Part shown: piece by piece, positions 52,745 to 61,627 of the stretch
Numbering within the stretch: position 1 is the stretch's first letter
How the letters are laid out: each line of letters begins with the position of its first letter
Source of the DNA: Planctomycetota bacterium
GTDB taxonomy: Bacteria; Planctomycetota; UBA8742; UBA2392
NCBI GenBank assembly: GCA_016712285.1
Contig: JADJRK010000001.1
Coordinates: 2,294,001-2,358,000 of the forward strand
Reading direction: 5' to 3'
Length of the DNA: 64,000 nucleotides
Made by a program: the position numbers and the translations under genes
The notes under the pieces: generated by a model
The model's input: the letters and a program-made list of their open reading frames with translations, nothing else
Databases searched by the model: none
Told to the model about the DNA's origin: nothing

Positions 52745-52758
52745 GTATCTTCTTATCT
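52745..52758 (-). promoter_or_regulatory. Recurrent motif upstream of nirS
   Basis: Minus strand AGATA-AGAA-GATAC, 84 bp before ATG 52661, in the 130-bp gap between the cytochrome b fusion gene and nirS. It is close in sequence to the sites at 40864 and 49788. Confidence 0.55.
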
Positions 52759-52791
52759 TCAATAATCCATCGCCGGTACCCGCGTGTCAAC

Positions 52792-54909
52792 TCATTTCGC
52801 CGTGCTGGATTCGATTTCCTGGCCGTCCCAGCGGAAGCCGTTTTCAAACTGCACCACGCGCCTTCGGTTGGCCTCAAATTCAACCCTGCGTTGCTCTACA
52901 TGATCCCATTTCTGGCTGTCGTCATCGCCCGAGCCGCGCAGCGCAATCTCGACCTGGTGCGCCCCGGGCTGCATGGGCAGTTCAATGGTCCCCAGGCTTG
53001 CGCTGTCACCCCGCACACCCTTTGGCTCGTACACCTGCTCGTGCACCACCATGCCATCCACGGTCACGCGCAGCGTGACCGGCAGCCGTCGCGTGCGCTT
53101 CTTCATCCCCTTCATGTGCGGCAGCTCTGATGCTACGTCTTCCGCCTCTTCCGCCTCGTCGCCAGCCAGCTTGAATGCCACGACCAGCATGGACGGCGGC
53201 GCATCTGGCGCGACGTACACAAACTGCGACAGCACAACCATCAACGCGACGAGAATCAGCGTCGTCAGCACGCCCCCCGCCACGAGCCGCGCCTTGCCCG
53301 CGATGCGCAGCGGCGTCCGAAATGCTCCTTCCAGGAATGCCGCCCCGGCTTGCTGCAAGTCGTGGTCCGACCCAGTCTCGAGGCGCAAAAACCGGAACGT
53401 GCCTTCAGGGATCCGTTCGGGCTTGAACTCAGGCTCGCGGCGGTTCTCGGCGCGCGCCTGCGCGATGTCCGATCCCAGGCGGCAGCGCGGTTCGGTCGAT
53501 TCGCACGCCACAATCATCGCGCGCCCGCCCTTGCGCGAGATCATCTCGACCAGCGAACTGTGCACCCAAGCCGCGCACGGCACCGGCACGACGCGCCAGC
53601 CCGGCATTCCGTCGCACAGCCCAGTTTCGGGGTCCACCTGCAGCTTGCGCCCGGCGCTGTCGGCACAAAGGAACATCACCGCGTGGGGTCCGGCGGCATC
53701 GTCCAACCAGCCCCGGATGCGGTCACGCACCGCAGGCCGGTCAAGCTCGGGATACTTGATTGCGCCGGGGTCGCACGAGCCCATGCACACGCCGCAGCTG
53801 ACGCAGCGCGCAGGGTCAATCAGTGAAACCAGCTTCTCCTTGCCTTCGGCTGGCACCATCGTGATGGCTTCGTAGGGGCAGTCCTGAAAACATTGCGTGC
53901 AGCCGTTGCAGGCCGGAGTGTTCACGACGGCAGGCTGCCGACGGCGGCGCCCCAGAATCAGCGGTAACCCGCACAGGCCGACCAGAATTCCCAGCGAAAT
54001 CGCCCAGAAGGTCACCCCGCCCACGCGGTCGGTCACGAACAGGGGCAGCAGGTAAAACCAGTCGATGTCAAACTCGCCGGTGATCACGGCCATGTCGGCC
54101 GGGGCCGCCAATGCTGCCGGCACCACCAGCGAAGCCACCGTCAGCACGCCCAGCGTCACCAGCGCCAACTTGCGGGATGGCAGAAAGCGCGGCTTTCTCA
54201 GGCGCACCAGGTGAATCCAGATCACGGCACCAATCGGCACCGGCAGCAGCACGTGTGCAAAGAACACGGCAAAGAAGATGAGTGAGTTGATGTCCCCGTT
54301 GGTCAAGAAGCTCAGCGCGACCGGCTGGGGAAAGATCGGCAGTGTGTCCAGCACCTGTGCCGTGCCAACTGCAATCGCCTGTGCCCGCTGGTCCCAGGTC
54401 AACCAGTAGCCGAGCCATCCATCCAGCCAGATCAACGCCAGGATGATGATGCCCGTGACCCACGCGATCCAGCGCGCACCCGTAAAGCGTCGCGCCAGCA
54501 GCACCTTGATCGCATGGATGACCGAAAACAGCACACAGGCATCCGAGCTGTAACGGTGCAACGTGCGGACCAGGCCGCTGCCCCACGGCTGTGCCTCCAT
54601 GGCGGCGATCGAGGCGTAGGCAGTGTGAACGCTGGTGTCGTACCACAGCAGCAACAGCACGCCGGTAGCGGCTGCAATAATGAACGTGTAGCCGGCCAAC
54701 GCGCCGGTATACGCAAATGGGTTCCACTTCTCGGGCAACCCGCAACCCAGGATGCGCTCGACGCGCAACCACGCGCGCTCGCCTGCTGCCAGCACAGCAT
54801 CGCCGCGCACGGGCGCAGCGTGACGGGCATCGGTAACTCGGGCCTTCAGCTTGTTGGCGGGCGAAAGGGCCGGCTTGGCGGGTGTTTCGATGCCGGCGGG
54901 GAAGGTCAT
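52792..54909 (-). CDS. Cytochrome b - ferredoxin - MvhD-like fusion
   Basis: A 705-residue fusion. A cytochrome b N-terminal domain has four heme-binding His spaced as in bc/b6 (118, 132, 219, 233) in helices to about 315. Two [4Fe-4S] motifs follow (CNGCTQC-x3-C at 334-344 and CVSCGVC-x3-C at 369-379), then a Cys-rich MvhD-like domain (415-476), another helix (about 545-565), and a C-terminal extracytoplasmic domain. It would take electrons from quinol, or ferredoxin-like donors, into the NO reductase operon. The stop is followed by the nirS promoter. Its ATG overlaps the sco stop. Confidence 0.82.
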   Translation of the reverse strand: MTFPAGIETPAKPALSPANKLKARVTDARHAAPVRGDAVLAAGERAWLRVERILGCGLPEKWNPFAYTGALAGYTFIIAAATGVLLLLWYDTSVHTAYASIAAMEAQPWGSGLVRTLHRYSSDACVLFSVIHAIKVLLARRFTGARWIAWVTGIIILALIWLDGWLGYWLTWDQRAQAIAVGTAQVLDTLPIFPQPVALSFLTNGDINSLIFFAVFFAHVLLPVPIGAVIWIHLVRLRKPRFLPSRKLALVTLGVLTVASLVVPAALAAPADMAVITGEFDIDWFYLLPLFVTDRVGGVTFWAISLGILVGLCGLPLILGRRRRQPAVVNTPACNGCTQCFQDCPYEAITMVPAEGKEKLVSLIDPARCVSCGVCMGSCDPGAIKYPELDRPAVRDRIRGWLDDAAGPHAVMFLCADSAGRKLQVDPETGLCDGMPGWRVVPVPCAAWVHSSLVEMISRKGGRAMIVACESTEPRCRLGSDIAQARAENRREPEFKPERIPEGTFRFLRLETGSDHDLQQAGAAFLEGAFRTPLRIAGKARLVAGGVLTTLILVALMVVLSQFVYVAPDAPPSMLVVAFKLAGDEAEEAEDVASELPHMKGMKKRTRRLPVTLRVTVDGMVVHEQVYEPKGVRGDSASLGTIELPMQPGAHQVEIALRGSGDDDSQKWDHVEQRRVEFEANRRRVVQFENGFRWDGQEIESSTAK

Positions 54910-55877
54910 GGCTTCGGCTCCGGCTCATTGGCGAGCAGCTTGAGTGCATCGGTGAGCCATTGCTGCTGCAAATCGCCCAGCGAGAAGCGGTATGCCAGGC
55001 GGCCTTGCCGGTCGATCAGCAGAAACGCGTTGGAGTGGTCCAGCCGCCCCTTCTCGGCATTCCACTTGCGCCAGATCCCCATGAACTCGATGACCGCGTT
55101 GACGTCGGCCGGTTTACCGGTGACCAGGTTCCACTGTGGCGCCTTGACGCGGTGCCCGCGCGCCATGCCGGCCAAGGCCGCCTGGTCGTCGCGCTCGGGG
55201 TCAAGGGTCACGGCGAAAACATGCACCTGGGCCTGCTCGTGCTCGCTAAGCGCCGCCATCGCGTTCTTGGCCTGGGTCAGAATCATCGGGCATGCGTCGG
55301 TGCAGGTGGCGTAAATCGCGGTGATCATCACCACGCTGCCCCGATAATCCTGTGGCGAAACCTGTACCCCGTTCTGGTTGGTCAGTCGAAACTCCGGCGC
55401 CTTGAGCTGGGTGCGCAGTTTGTCGGCCGGGAAGGGCAGCGACTCGCCAGCGACGTACGGTTTGTCGCCATTCGCGGCGTCGGCCATCGACATCAATCCG
55501 AATGCGCCTATCGCGACGACACCGAGCGCCGCACCCACGCAGATGGAGAGAGCCATCGGTTTGCGGAGCGCGACGCCCAGCTGTCGTCGGTACACCAGGA
55601 AAGTTGCAGTACCCAGAATGAACGGAGCCGTTACGTAGGGCACAACACTGGCCCACTTCACGCTGCCGGTCACCGAGTCGTAGTCAAAACAGCGCCGCTT
55701 GAAGTCTGCCGTGAACTCGCCCAGCGCGCCCTGCGCATCGGGCATGAGCATCATGGCCACAAGCATTGCATTCCACACCACCAGCACGCACAGCATGAAC
55801 ACCGCGAACCACGGCCCTTCAAACAGGCCTCGCAACGTGCGGCCGGCAATGGCGGTTGTCTCCTTCAGTACTGACAT
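54906..55877 (-). CDS. Sco1/SenC-like copper chaperone with membrane domain
   Basis: A 323-residue protein with three N-terminal helices and a C-terminal thioredoxin-fold Sco domain. Copper ligands are in TCTDACP (CxxxC) and a distal His in DHSNAF. It should deliver copper to the CuA site of subunit II encoded in the same operon. It overlaps the cytochrome b fusion by ATGA and follows subunit I by 25 bp. Confidence 0.87.
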   Translation of the reverse strand: MSVLKETTAIAGRTLRGLFEGPWFAVFMLCVLVVWNAMLVAMMLMPDAQGALGEFTADFKRRCFDYDSVTGSVKWASVVPYVTAPFILGTATFLVYRRQLGVALRKPMALSICVGAALGVVAIGAFGLMSMADAANGDKPYVAGESLPFPADKLRTQLKAPEFRLTNQNGVQVSPQDYRGSVVMITAIYATCTDACPMILTQAKNAMAALSEHEQAQVHVFAVTLDPERDDQAALAGMARGHRVKAPQWNLVTGKPADVNAVIEFMGIWRKWNAEKGRLDHSNAFLLIDRQGRLAYRFSLGDLQQQWLTDALKLLANEPEPKP

Positions 55878-55902
55878 GGCTCTCTCCAGTCGTGCGGCTG
55901 CG

Positions 55903-57615
55903 TCACTTGACGGGCCACACGTCGACCAGCGCCTTCCAGTTGGCGAAGTAGTACACCGCGAAGCTGGCCAGGAAGATGCCGGTCAACACCAGCGTCCCCT
56001 TGGGGCGAAGCTTTTCCTCTTCAGGGTTCCAGTGGGTCGTGATCAGGCTCTTGGTCAGGCGGTCCTGTTCAGGCTTCTGCCAGCTTGTCATGGCGCGTCC
56101 CTTGTTGCTCTTGCCCAGGAATACCGTGTACACAGTCAGCAGAATGAAGATCAGGGCACCGGTTGCCGCGATCGTGCCGCCAATGCCCACAACTGCCAGG
56201 AACGGCCCGGCATCGCCCAGGTGCGGCGGGATTTGCGCACCGGTGAAGTCAATGTCCGGGTGGCGGCGCGGCACACCAAGGCTGCCGGCCAGCGTCATGC
56301 CTATGCCCATCAGCACGATGCCGAACCCGAAGATATAGGGCTGGATGCGTGCCAGTGCGCGTGCCGGGTAGTCCCGCTGGAAGATCAGCGGCACCACGTA
56401 ATAGGCCAGACCCATGAACGCCAGGCTGGTGCCACCCGCCACCGTCATGTGAAAGTGGCCGGGAATGCGCAGCGTGTTGTGGGCAATGATGTTGATCTGG
56501 TGCGTGCCCAGCGTGACGCCGGTAATGCCGCCGCCGAATCCAAAGATCAGCAGCGACAGGAAGAACGCGGCAAAGCCGGGGTCTTTCCACGGCGCCTTGG
56601 TCAGCCAACCGAACAGTCCGCCGATACCCTTCTTGCGCTGCGCGACTTCAACCGCCGCCGGCACCGTGAAGCCATGGATCATGCTGGCCAGCACCGCCAG
56701 GTACAGCGCGTAGCTTGTGTTCCACATCTTCCATGGGGCGCTGACACCCGGGTCTACCAGCAGGTGGTGCGCCGAGGCCAGGTTGATGAACAGGATGTAG
56801 AGCACGAAGGCAACGCGGCAGACAGTCTCGTTCAACGGGCGCGAGCCGGTCGTGAGCGTCGCCATCAGGTACCACACGGAAACCATGGCGCACACGTTGA
56901 TCTGCTGGCTGGCGTGGCCGAAGCCCCACCAGATCATGCGGTACCAGGCGCCATCGGGGGCATTCTCGAGCACGCCGATGGACCACAGCCACGTCGGGAT
57001 CAACGCAACCGCGCCGTGCACAATCGTGAAGATCGCGATAATCACTGCCGCGAGCGCGCCGAAGACAACCAGCGGGATGCTGCCCTTGTAGGTCTTGTCG
57101 CGCTTGGCAATGAACAGGCCGCCCAGGAAATTGACGCATCCGAGCAAGGCACCGACGGCAAACAGGATCAGGCCCAGGTAAAACTCCTGCTCCGCCCGCA
57201 ACGGCACATAGCTGGTCATCAGCACCGAGGCGCGGTCCATGAAGATGGAGTAATTGACAGTAAGAAAGCCCGTCAGCATCAGTACAACCTGTCCCCAGCT
57301 GAGGGCCCTACTGAAGTTGCGCGAGTTGAGCAGCGAAGTCGAGGCGAAGTAGAGAATCGCCATTTCCATGAACAGGATCCAGAACACCAGCATGTTCAGG
57401 CCGTGCACGGTCAGGTACTTGTAGTAGTTCGCAGGCTCAAGCAGCGCGACGGTCTCCCAGCGCGTGAGTGCAAGCAGAAACGCCGCAGTCACGCCGATCA
57501 GCAGCGCCACGACGCCAAACACGGCGTTGAGCTTGATGAACAATTGCGCGCTGTTGCAGACCGGCAGGCCCGTGGTCGCACAGACTCGCGATTTGTCAGG
57601 CAGAAGGTTTCCCAT
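55903..57615 (-). CDS. Heme-copper subunit I of eNOR type (NO reductase-like)
   Basis: A 570-residue heme-copper oxidase superfamily subunit with 12-14 helices. Low-spin heme ligands are His71 and His389, the high-spin heme ligand is His387 (GHFH), and the binuclear metal His are 234, 283 and 284. At the position of the cross-linked active-site Tyr (His+4) there is Gln238 (GHASQQ in place of GHPEVY). Oxygen reductases need that Tyr, so this is most likely an NO reductase of the eNOR class, related to B-family oxidases. ATG 57615 follows GAGGAG. The alternative is an oxidase with a displaced Tyr. Confidence 0.82.
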   Translation of the reverse strand: MGNLLPDKSRVCATTGLPVCNSAQLFIKLNAVFGVVALLIGVTAAFLLALTRWETVALLEPANYYKYLTVHGLNMLVFWILFMEMAILYFASTSLLNSRNFSRALSWGQVVLMLTGFLTVNYSIFMDRASVLMTSYVPLRAEQEFYLGLILFAVGALLGCVNFLGGLFIAKRDKTYKGSIPLVVFGALAAVIIAIFTIVHGAVALIPTWLWSIGVLENAPDGAWYRMIWWGFGHASQQINVCAMVSVWYLMATLTTGSRPLNETVCRVAFVLYILFINLASAHHLLVDPGVSAPWKMWNTSYALYLAVLASMIHGFTVPAAVEVAQRKKGIGGLFGWLTKAPWKDPGFAAFFLSLLIFGFGGGITGVTLGTHQINIIAHNTLRIPGHFHMTVAGGTSLAFMGLAYYVVPLIFQRDYPARALARIQPYIFGFGIVLMGIGMTLAGSLGVPRRHPDIDFTGAQIPPHLGDAGPFLAVVGIGGTIAATGALIFILLTVYTVFLGKSNKGRAMTSWQKPEQDRLTKSLITTHWNPEEEKLRPKGTLVLTGIFLASFAVYYFANWKALVDVWPVK

Positions 57616-57619
57616 GGCC

Positions 57620-58147
57620 CTACTCCTCGACAATGATCAATCCGGACATCAGGTGGTGGCCGGCGCCGCAGAATTCGTTGCAGATGATGCTGAACTCGCC
57701 CGTTTCGGCGGGTTTGAGCGTGATGACGTGGTCGTAGCCCGGCACCACGTGGAAGTTCATGTTCATCGGCAGCAGGCTGAAGCCGTGCTGGTAGTCGCCG
57801 CTGGAGATATGGATGCGGTACTCGACATCCTTCTTCAGCTTGAGCACCGGGTACCAGCGCCAGTTCTTGCCCACAAGGTAGGCATCGCTGCCGGGTGCCG
57901 GCTGCACGATGGGCGTACCCGCGCGATCGCCCACCTGGTTGGTCTCGACGAACTTGGCCACGCGCTTTTCGAAATCGATGGGGGCGACGGTATAGGCTTC
58001 GCCTGAGCTGGTCTGCTGGCCCTTGAAGTGCCAGTAGGGCATGGCGATGGTCAGCACCAGGCACCACAGCAGCGCCACGCCGATCCAGACACGTTCAAAC
58101 CCGTGAGGCGCGCGAACCCATTTTCCGACAGGATTATAGATGCTCAT
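57620..58147 (-). CDS. Heme-copper subunit II with CuA site
   Basis: A 175-residue subunit with one N-terminal helix (about 19-37) and a cupredoxin domain. All CuA ligands are seen: His121 in YQHGF, and Cys156, Cys160, His164 and Met167 in the CNEFCGAGHHLM motif. It receives electrons from a periplasmic donor. Start ATG 58147 follows AAAGGAG. It lies between the small membrane protein and subunit I. Confidence 0.87.
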   Translation of the reverse strand: MSIYNPVGKWVRAPHGFERVWIGVALLWCLVLTIAMPYWHFKGQQTSSGEAYTVAPIDFEKRVAKFVETNQVGDRAGTPIVQPAPGSDAYLVGKNWRWYPVLKLKKDVEYRIHISSGDYQHGFSLLPMNMNFHVVPGYDHVITLKPAETGEFSIICNEFCGAGHHLMSGLIIVEE

Positions 58148-58163
58148 GGCTGGCTCCTTTCGC

Positions 58164-58352
58164 CTACGGCAGCTCTGCCTTCTTGGCCAGCAGAAGTTCA
58201 ACCCACGCCCATACGGTGTAGGACAGGAACGGGACCATGAACCCCAGCGCCAGCAGCAACCACATGTTGTCGAACAGCCGCTGCAGCCAGGCCTTGTCTG
58301 AGGGCTCTTCCTGCCCTTCGGGCACCTCATAGATGCTGCCGTGTTCGGTCAT
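58164..58352 (-). CDS. Small single-helix subunit of the heme-copper complex
   Basis: A 62-residue protein with an acidic N-terminus and one membrane helix (about 31-54, WLLLALGFMVPFLSYTVWAW). It is the first gene of the operon and is probably a structural subunit, as in other B-family and eNOR complexes. No motif is known to me. Confidence 0.65.
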   Translation of the reverse strand: MTEHGSIYEVPEGQEEPSDKAWLQRLFDNMWLLLALGFMVPFLSYTVWAWVELLLAKKAELP

Positions 58353-58376
58353 GGCTTGCTCCCATCAAGGATTACA

Positions 58377-58390
58377 AGGTCTTTTTATCT
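58377..58390 (-). promoter_or_regulatory. Recurrent motif upstream of the eNOR-type operon
   Basis: Minus strand AGATA-AAAA-GACCT, 25 bp before ATG 58352; the second half is degenerate. It sits in the 76-bp gap after the kelch-like gene. Confidence 0.4.
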
Positions 58391-58428
58391 TGTTTATAGC
58401 CTGCCACAATCTCAGTCAAGCCGTACTT

Positions 58429-61200
58429 CTACGGTGTGTAGTAAAGGCTGAAGCGCGGTGTCGGGACGAACGAGTCCCGCCCTGTCACAAACCACATGCG
58501 TCCGGCATGGAACACTGTTGCATGGAAGCCACTTGCCATGTCCGGCGTGGCCAGCAGTTCCAGCGTGCCTGCCACCGGGTCCAGCCGCTGCAACCGTGCA
58601 GTCGCGTGTGGCGCCGGTGAACTGTCCCAGCCGTTCAGGATGTACAGCTTGCCGTTGTGGACCGCCCCGGCGCCGTACCAGATCGGCTGTGCCAGCGCGG
58701 GGAAGCCCGAGGGCCCCGTGGTGCCGGTTGCGGCGTTGTCGCCGACCGGGTCGGGTTGATACATCTCAATGCTGTCCAGTGTCGCGGAAATACCCCGGCC
58801 GCCGGCCATGTAGATCGCACCGTTGATCCAGCCTACCACCGGGAAGCGACGGGGCGTGTAGACTCCGACGTCGCTCTTGATGTGCCAGGCGCCGGTCGCC
58901 GCGCTGCCCAACGGCGCCTCGTACATCAGGACCGCGTTGCTGTGCTCTTTCATGTATGACCCGGACCCGGGCGCGGTCTCGGCGCTCAGGCGGCCGCCCA
59001 CTACGTACAGGCGGTCGTCGGCATCCTGCGCCGCATCGGCTGCCGCCAGGCCGAACTCCGCCCAGCCCTGCACCAGCCGCCCACCCAGCATGCCCGGCAT
59101 CGCTGCCACCACTTCCCATGGGCCGGGCGCGGGCAGCGCGCTGCCGGCGCCATCCGCCACCTGCATGCGCTCCACAAGCCCGCAGAATGCGCCGCTGGAT
59201 GGCGCCGTGGCTGAGTACAACTCGCCGCCCACGACATAAATGTAGCCGCCGTAGCTGTGTTGCAGAAACGCCGCGCCCACGTACTGGCGTTCAGTGCTCA
59301 GCGGCCGCCCGATGTCCTCCAGCCGATGGTCGCGCAAGACGTTGGCCTGGTGCGTCGTGTGAAACACGTACACATTGTCAACCGTCGCGCCCACGCGCCC
59401 GCCAAGCAGATAGATCGCGCCCTCTGCGCCGTAGTCGGGGTGCGGGGCCACCACCATGGCTTCGCAGTAATGCTCGTGAAAGTCGCCGGCGCCATCGGCC
59501 CGCAGGGAGTCAAAATAGCGGTGGTCTCCCGCGCGCCGCCAGAAGTTGCCCTGTCCGGCATCATAGACCCGCAGCCGCATGTCGCGCGTCGCCGTCAGCC
59601 CCGCGGTATCGACCTGCACGGTGAAGTCAAACAGGCCTTGCTCCAGCGCCCAGCCTTGCAGCGCTCCTGTCGCGGAGAGCGTCACGCCTTGGGGCAGCAT
59701 ACCGCCGATCAGCTGAAAGCTTGCGCCGGTAGGTGTTGTGCCTGCCATGCTCACGGGCAGGGCAACGTTCATCGCGCCGGAGCCCGCGTCATGCTCGACC
59801 AGTTCTTCGGGCAGCGTCAGGTCGTTGAAGCGAATGCGAAACGTGTACGCGTTGGCGTGCCAGACAGCGTTCTTGTAGACGGCTTCCACGGCAAGGAACC
59901 ATGTGCCGGCCGGGGCGCCCGCCATGCGGATCACGGAGTCATCCCCCGTCGCTGCGGGCACGCCGTCCACCAGCTTGTCATAGGCTGCGCCCCCGCGATC
60001 ACGATACAGCGCGGACTTGAGCTTGCCGGTGAAGGCTGAAAAGAACACTTCGATCTCGATCTCACCCTCGTACGGAGTGCTGAACGCAAACAGATCCACG
60101 AGGTCGCGGTCTGGGTCGCCCGGGTTGCTGCTGACACTGAGTGTAGTCGCCTGCACCAGCGGGGCCGCCATGCTCAGCGCGCCCATTTGGGTCGCCGTCG
60201 CAAAGTCATTGTTGTTGCTGCCGGCGTCGAAGCCGTCCAGCGCGTGCACATAGCCTACGCCTTCGTAAGCCACGAGGTCCAGACGCTGGCTGATGGCAAC
60301 CATCGGACTGGTAAAGGGCTCGCACTGGATCTCGAGCTCGTACAAGCCAGCCGCTGCCGGCGCGCCGAATAGCGTTCCATCGGGCAGCAGGGCCAGGCCG
60401 GCGGGCAGCGCCGCAGATGCCGCGCCCAGGCTCCAGATCAGCGGGTATGCACCAACGCTGCTGTTGGACGCAAGCTGCACGCCGTACGGCTGGTTGCGCA
60501 TGCCGCGCGGAAGTTCCGTGGTCGTAATCTCCGGCGTCGCCACAATCCACAGGTCCAGCGACGCGACTGCGATGGCCGGCGACGCCGCGGAATCCTGCAC
60601 CTGCACATCGAAGCGGTGAAACACCTCTGCCCCGGCTGTGTACGTGCCGGTGATCTGGCCACTGGCATCTAGCGTGAGCTGGGAAAGGCCCAGCGCGAAA
60701 CCGCCGCCCGTGGCTGTGCCGCCGCTGGTGACACTGAACTGGTAGGGCGGGACGCCGCCGCTGGCGGCAATGGCGGCTGTGTAGGGCTGCCCCATCAACC
60801 CGGCGGGAATGCGCTGGGTGTCGATGGTCAGCGCTGCGGGCTGCACTACAAGCTGAAACTGGCGCTCTGCCACCGCGGCGGGAGTGCTGTCGTCTCGCAC
60901 ACGGATCAAGAGCGCCAGTGTTTCGGGCGTCGTGGGCGTGCCGGAAAGCGCGCCCTGGGCCGAGAGGCTGATCCACGCGGGTGGCGTGAAGCCGGTGCCC
61001 CACTCAAACGTGAACGGTACCTGGCCCCCGTCAGCCTGGACCGAGAACAGATAGGACTGGCCCACCTGGGCATCTGGAAGTGCGGCGGTCACGAACTCGA
61101 ACCCGGGCTTCCATGTTGGTTTGCCATCGTCGCCGCTGGTGTCGCAGCCGGCAACCAGTGCAAACGTGGCAAGAACAGTGATAGCGATTGCGCGGTACAT
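58429..61200 (-). CDS. Large kelch/Ig-domain lipoprotein
   Basis: A 923-residue lipoprotein (signal ending LVAGC, Cys19). The first ~300 residues are Ig-like putative sugar- or protein-binding domains (LPDAQVGQSYLFSVQ and PAGLMGQPYTA patterns, He_PIG type). The rest contains kelch-like blades with YVVGG, LYVVGGRLS, AIYMAGG and LYILNG. It is likely a surface or periplasmic binding protein. GGAGAGAGCC lies before ATG 61200. The ~130 bp upstream is AT-rich with a degenerate form of the motif, so it may share the regulon. Confidence 0.75.
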   Translation of the reverse strand: MYRAIAITVLATFALVAGCDTSGDDGKPTWKPGFEFVTAALPDAQVGQSYLFSVQADGGQVPFTFEWGTGFTPPAWISLSAQGALSGTPTTPETLALLIRVRDDSTPAAVAERQFQLVVQPAALTIDTQRIPAGLMGQPYTAAIAASGGVPPYQFSVTSGGTATGGGFALGLSQLTLDASGQITGTYTAGAEVFHRFDVQVQDSAASPAIAVASLDLWIVATPEITTTELPRGMRNQPYGVQLASNSSVGAYPLIWSLGAASAALPAGLALLPDGTLFGAPAAAGLYELEIQCEPFTSPMVAISQRLDLVAYEGVGYVHALDGFDAGSNNNDFATATQMGALSMAAPLVQATTLSVSSNPGDPDRDLVDLFAFSTPYEGEIEIEVFFSAFTGKLKSALYRDRGGAAYDKLVDGVPAATGDDSVIRMAGAPAGTWFLAVEAVYKNAVWHANAYTFRIRFNDLTLPEELVEHDAGSGAMNVALPVSMAGTTPTGASFQLIGGMLPQGVTLSATGALQGWALEQGLFDFTVQVDTAGLTATRDMRLRVYDAGQGNFWRRAGDHRYFDSLRADGAGDFHEHYCEAMVVAPHPDYGAEGAIYLLGGRVGATVDNVYVFHTTHQANVLRDHRLEDIGRPLSTERQYVGAAFLQHSYGGYIYVVGGELYSATAPSSGAFCGLVERMQVADGAGSALPAPGPWEVVAAMPGMLGGRLVQGWAEFGLAAADAAQDADDRLYVVGGRLSAETAPGSGSYMKEHSNAVLMYEAPLGSAATGAWHIKSDVGVYTPRRFPVVGWINGAIYMAGGRGISATLDSIEMYQPDPVGDNAATGTTGPSGFPALAQPIWYGAGAVHNGKLYILNGWDSSPAPHATARLQRLDPVAGTLELLATPDMASGFHATVFHAGRMWFVTGRDSFVPTPRFSLYYTP

Positions 61201-61333
61201 GGCTCTCTCCTGCAATGGATCCGCTTCTACAGGGAGCATATATCAGCTATTCAGATATACAAGTCTTTTATTGTGGCTGGAGCACAAATCGTCCCGCCCG
61301 CGCCGCGAGCGCATGATAGACCGAAAAGAATCA
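61201..61333 (-). other. AT-rich upstream region of the kelch gene
   Basis: AT-rich segment at about 61239-61275 (TATATC-N9-GATATA) with only weak likeness to the recurrent motif. No gene is seen. Confidence 0.3.
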
Positions 61334-61476
61334 GAAAACGGTGGCACCCCGGGCAGGGATCGGACCCCAAACCAGCCCGGTGGGCTGGTTTGGAAGTGTA
61401 GCAGCCCGCCGTAGCCTTGGCGGAGGCGGGCGTAAGCGAAGCGTACGAGCGAAAGCCGTGAATTTCGCGGTATTCA
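61334..61476. repeat. 143-bp tandem repeat unit 1 with tRNA 3' end
   Basis: The unit starts GAAAACGG, carries a 25-bp copy of the 3' end of the adjacent tRNA-Arg (CCA to T-arm), then a perfect 12-bp inverted repeat (61367-61378 with 61382-61393, loop GGT), then a CCGCC/GGCGG-type hairpin. The period to the next unit is exactly 143 bp. The peptides it could encode are repeats of one another and not genes. Confidence 0.85.
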
Positions 61477-61619
61477 GAAAACGGTGGCACCCCGGGCAGG
61501 AATCGGACCCCAAACCAGCCCGGTGGGCTGGTTTGGAAGCGTAGCAGCCCGCCGTAGCCTTGGCGGAGGCGGGCGTAAGCGAAGCGTGAATGCGACAGTC
61601 GTGAATCTCGCGGTATTAA
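61477..61619. repeat. 143-bp tandem repeat unit 2
   Basis: Second copy, differing from unit 1 at a few positions. Its inverted repeat is at 61510-61521 and 61525-61536. It joins directly to 61620, where a third copy begins and runs 33 bp (to 61652) into the real tRNA. Confidence 0.85.
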
Positions 61620-61627
61620 GAAAACGG

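Noticed and set aside
55699..57636. 645-codon plus-strand frame opposite the heme-copper genes
   Set aside because: Low-complexity His/Gln/Arg translation antisense to sco and subunit I; no family resemblance.
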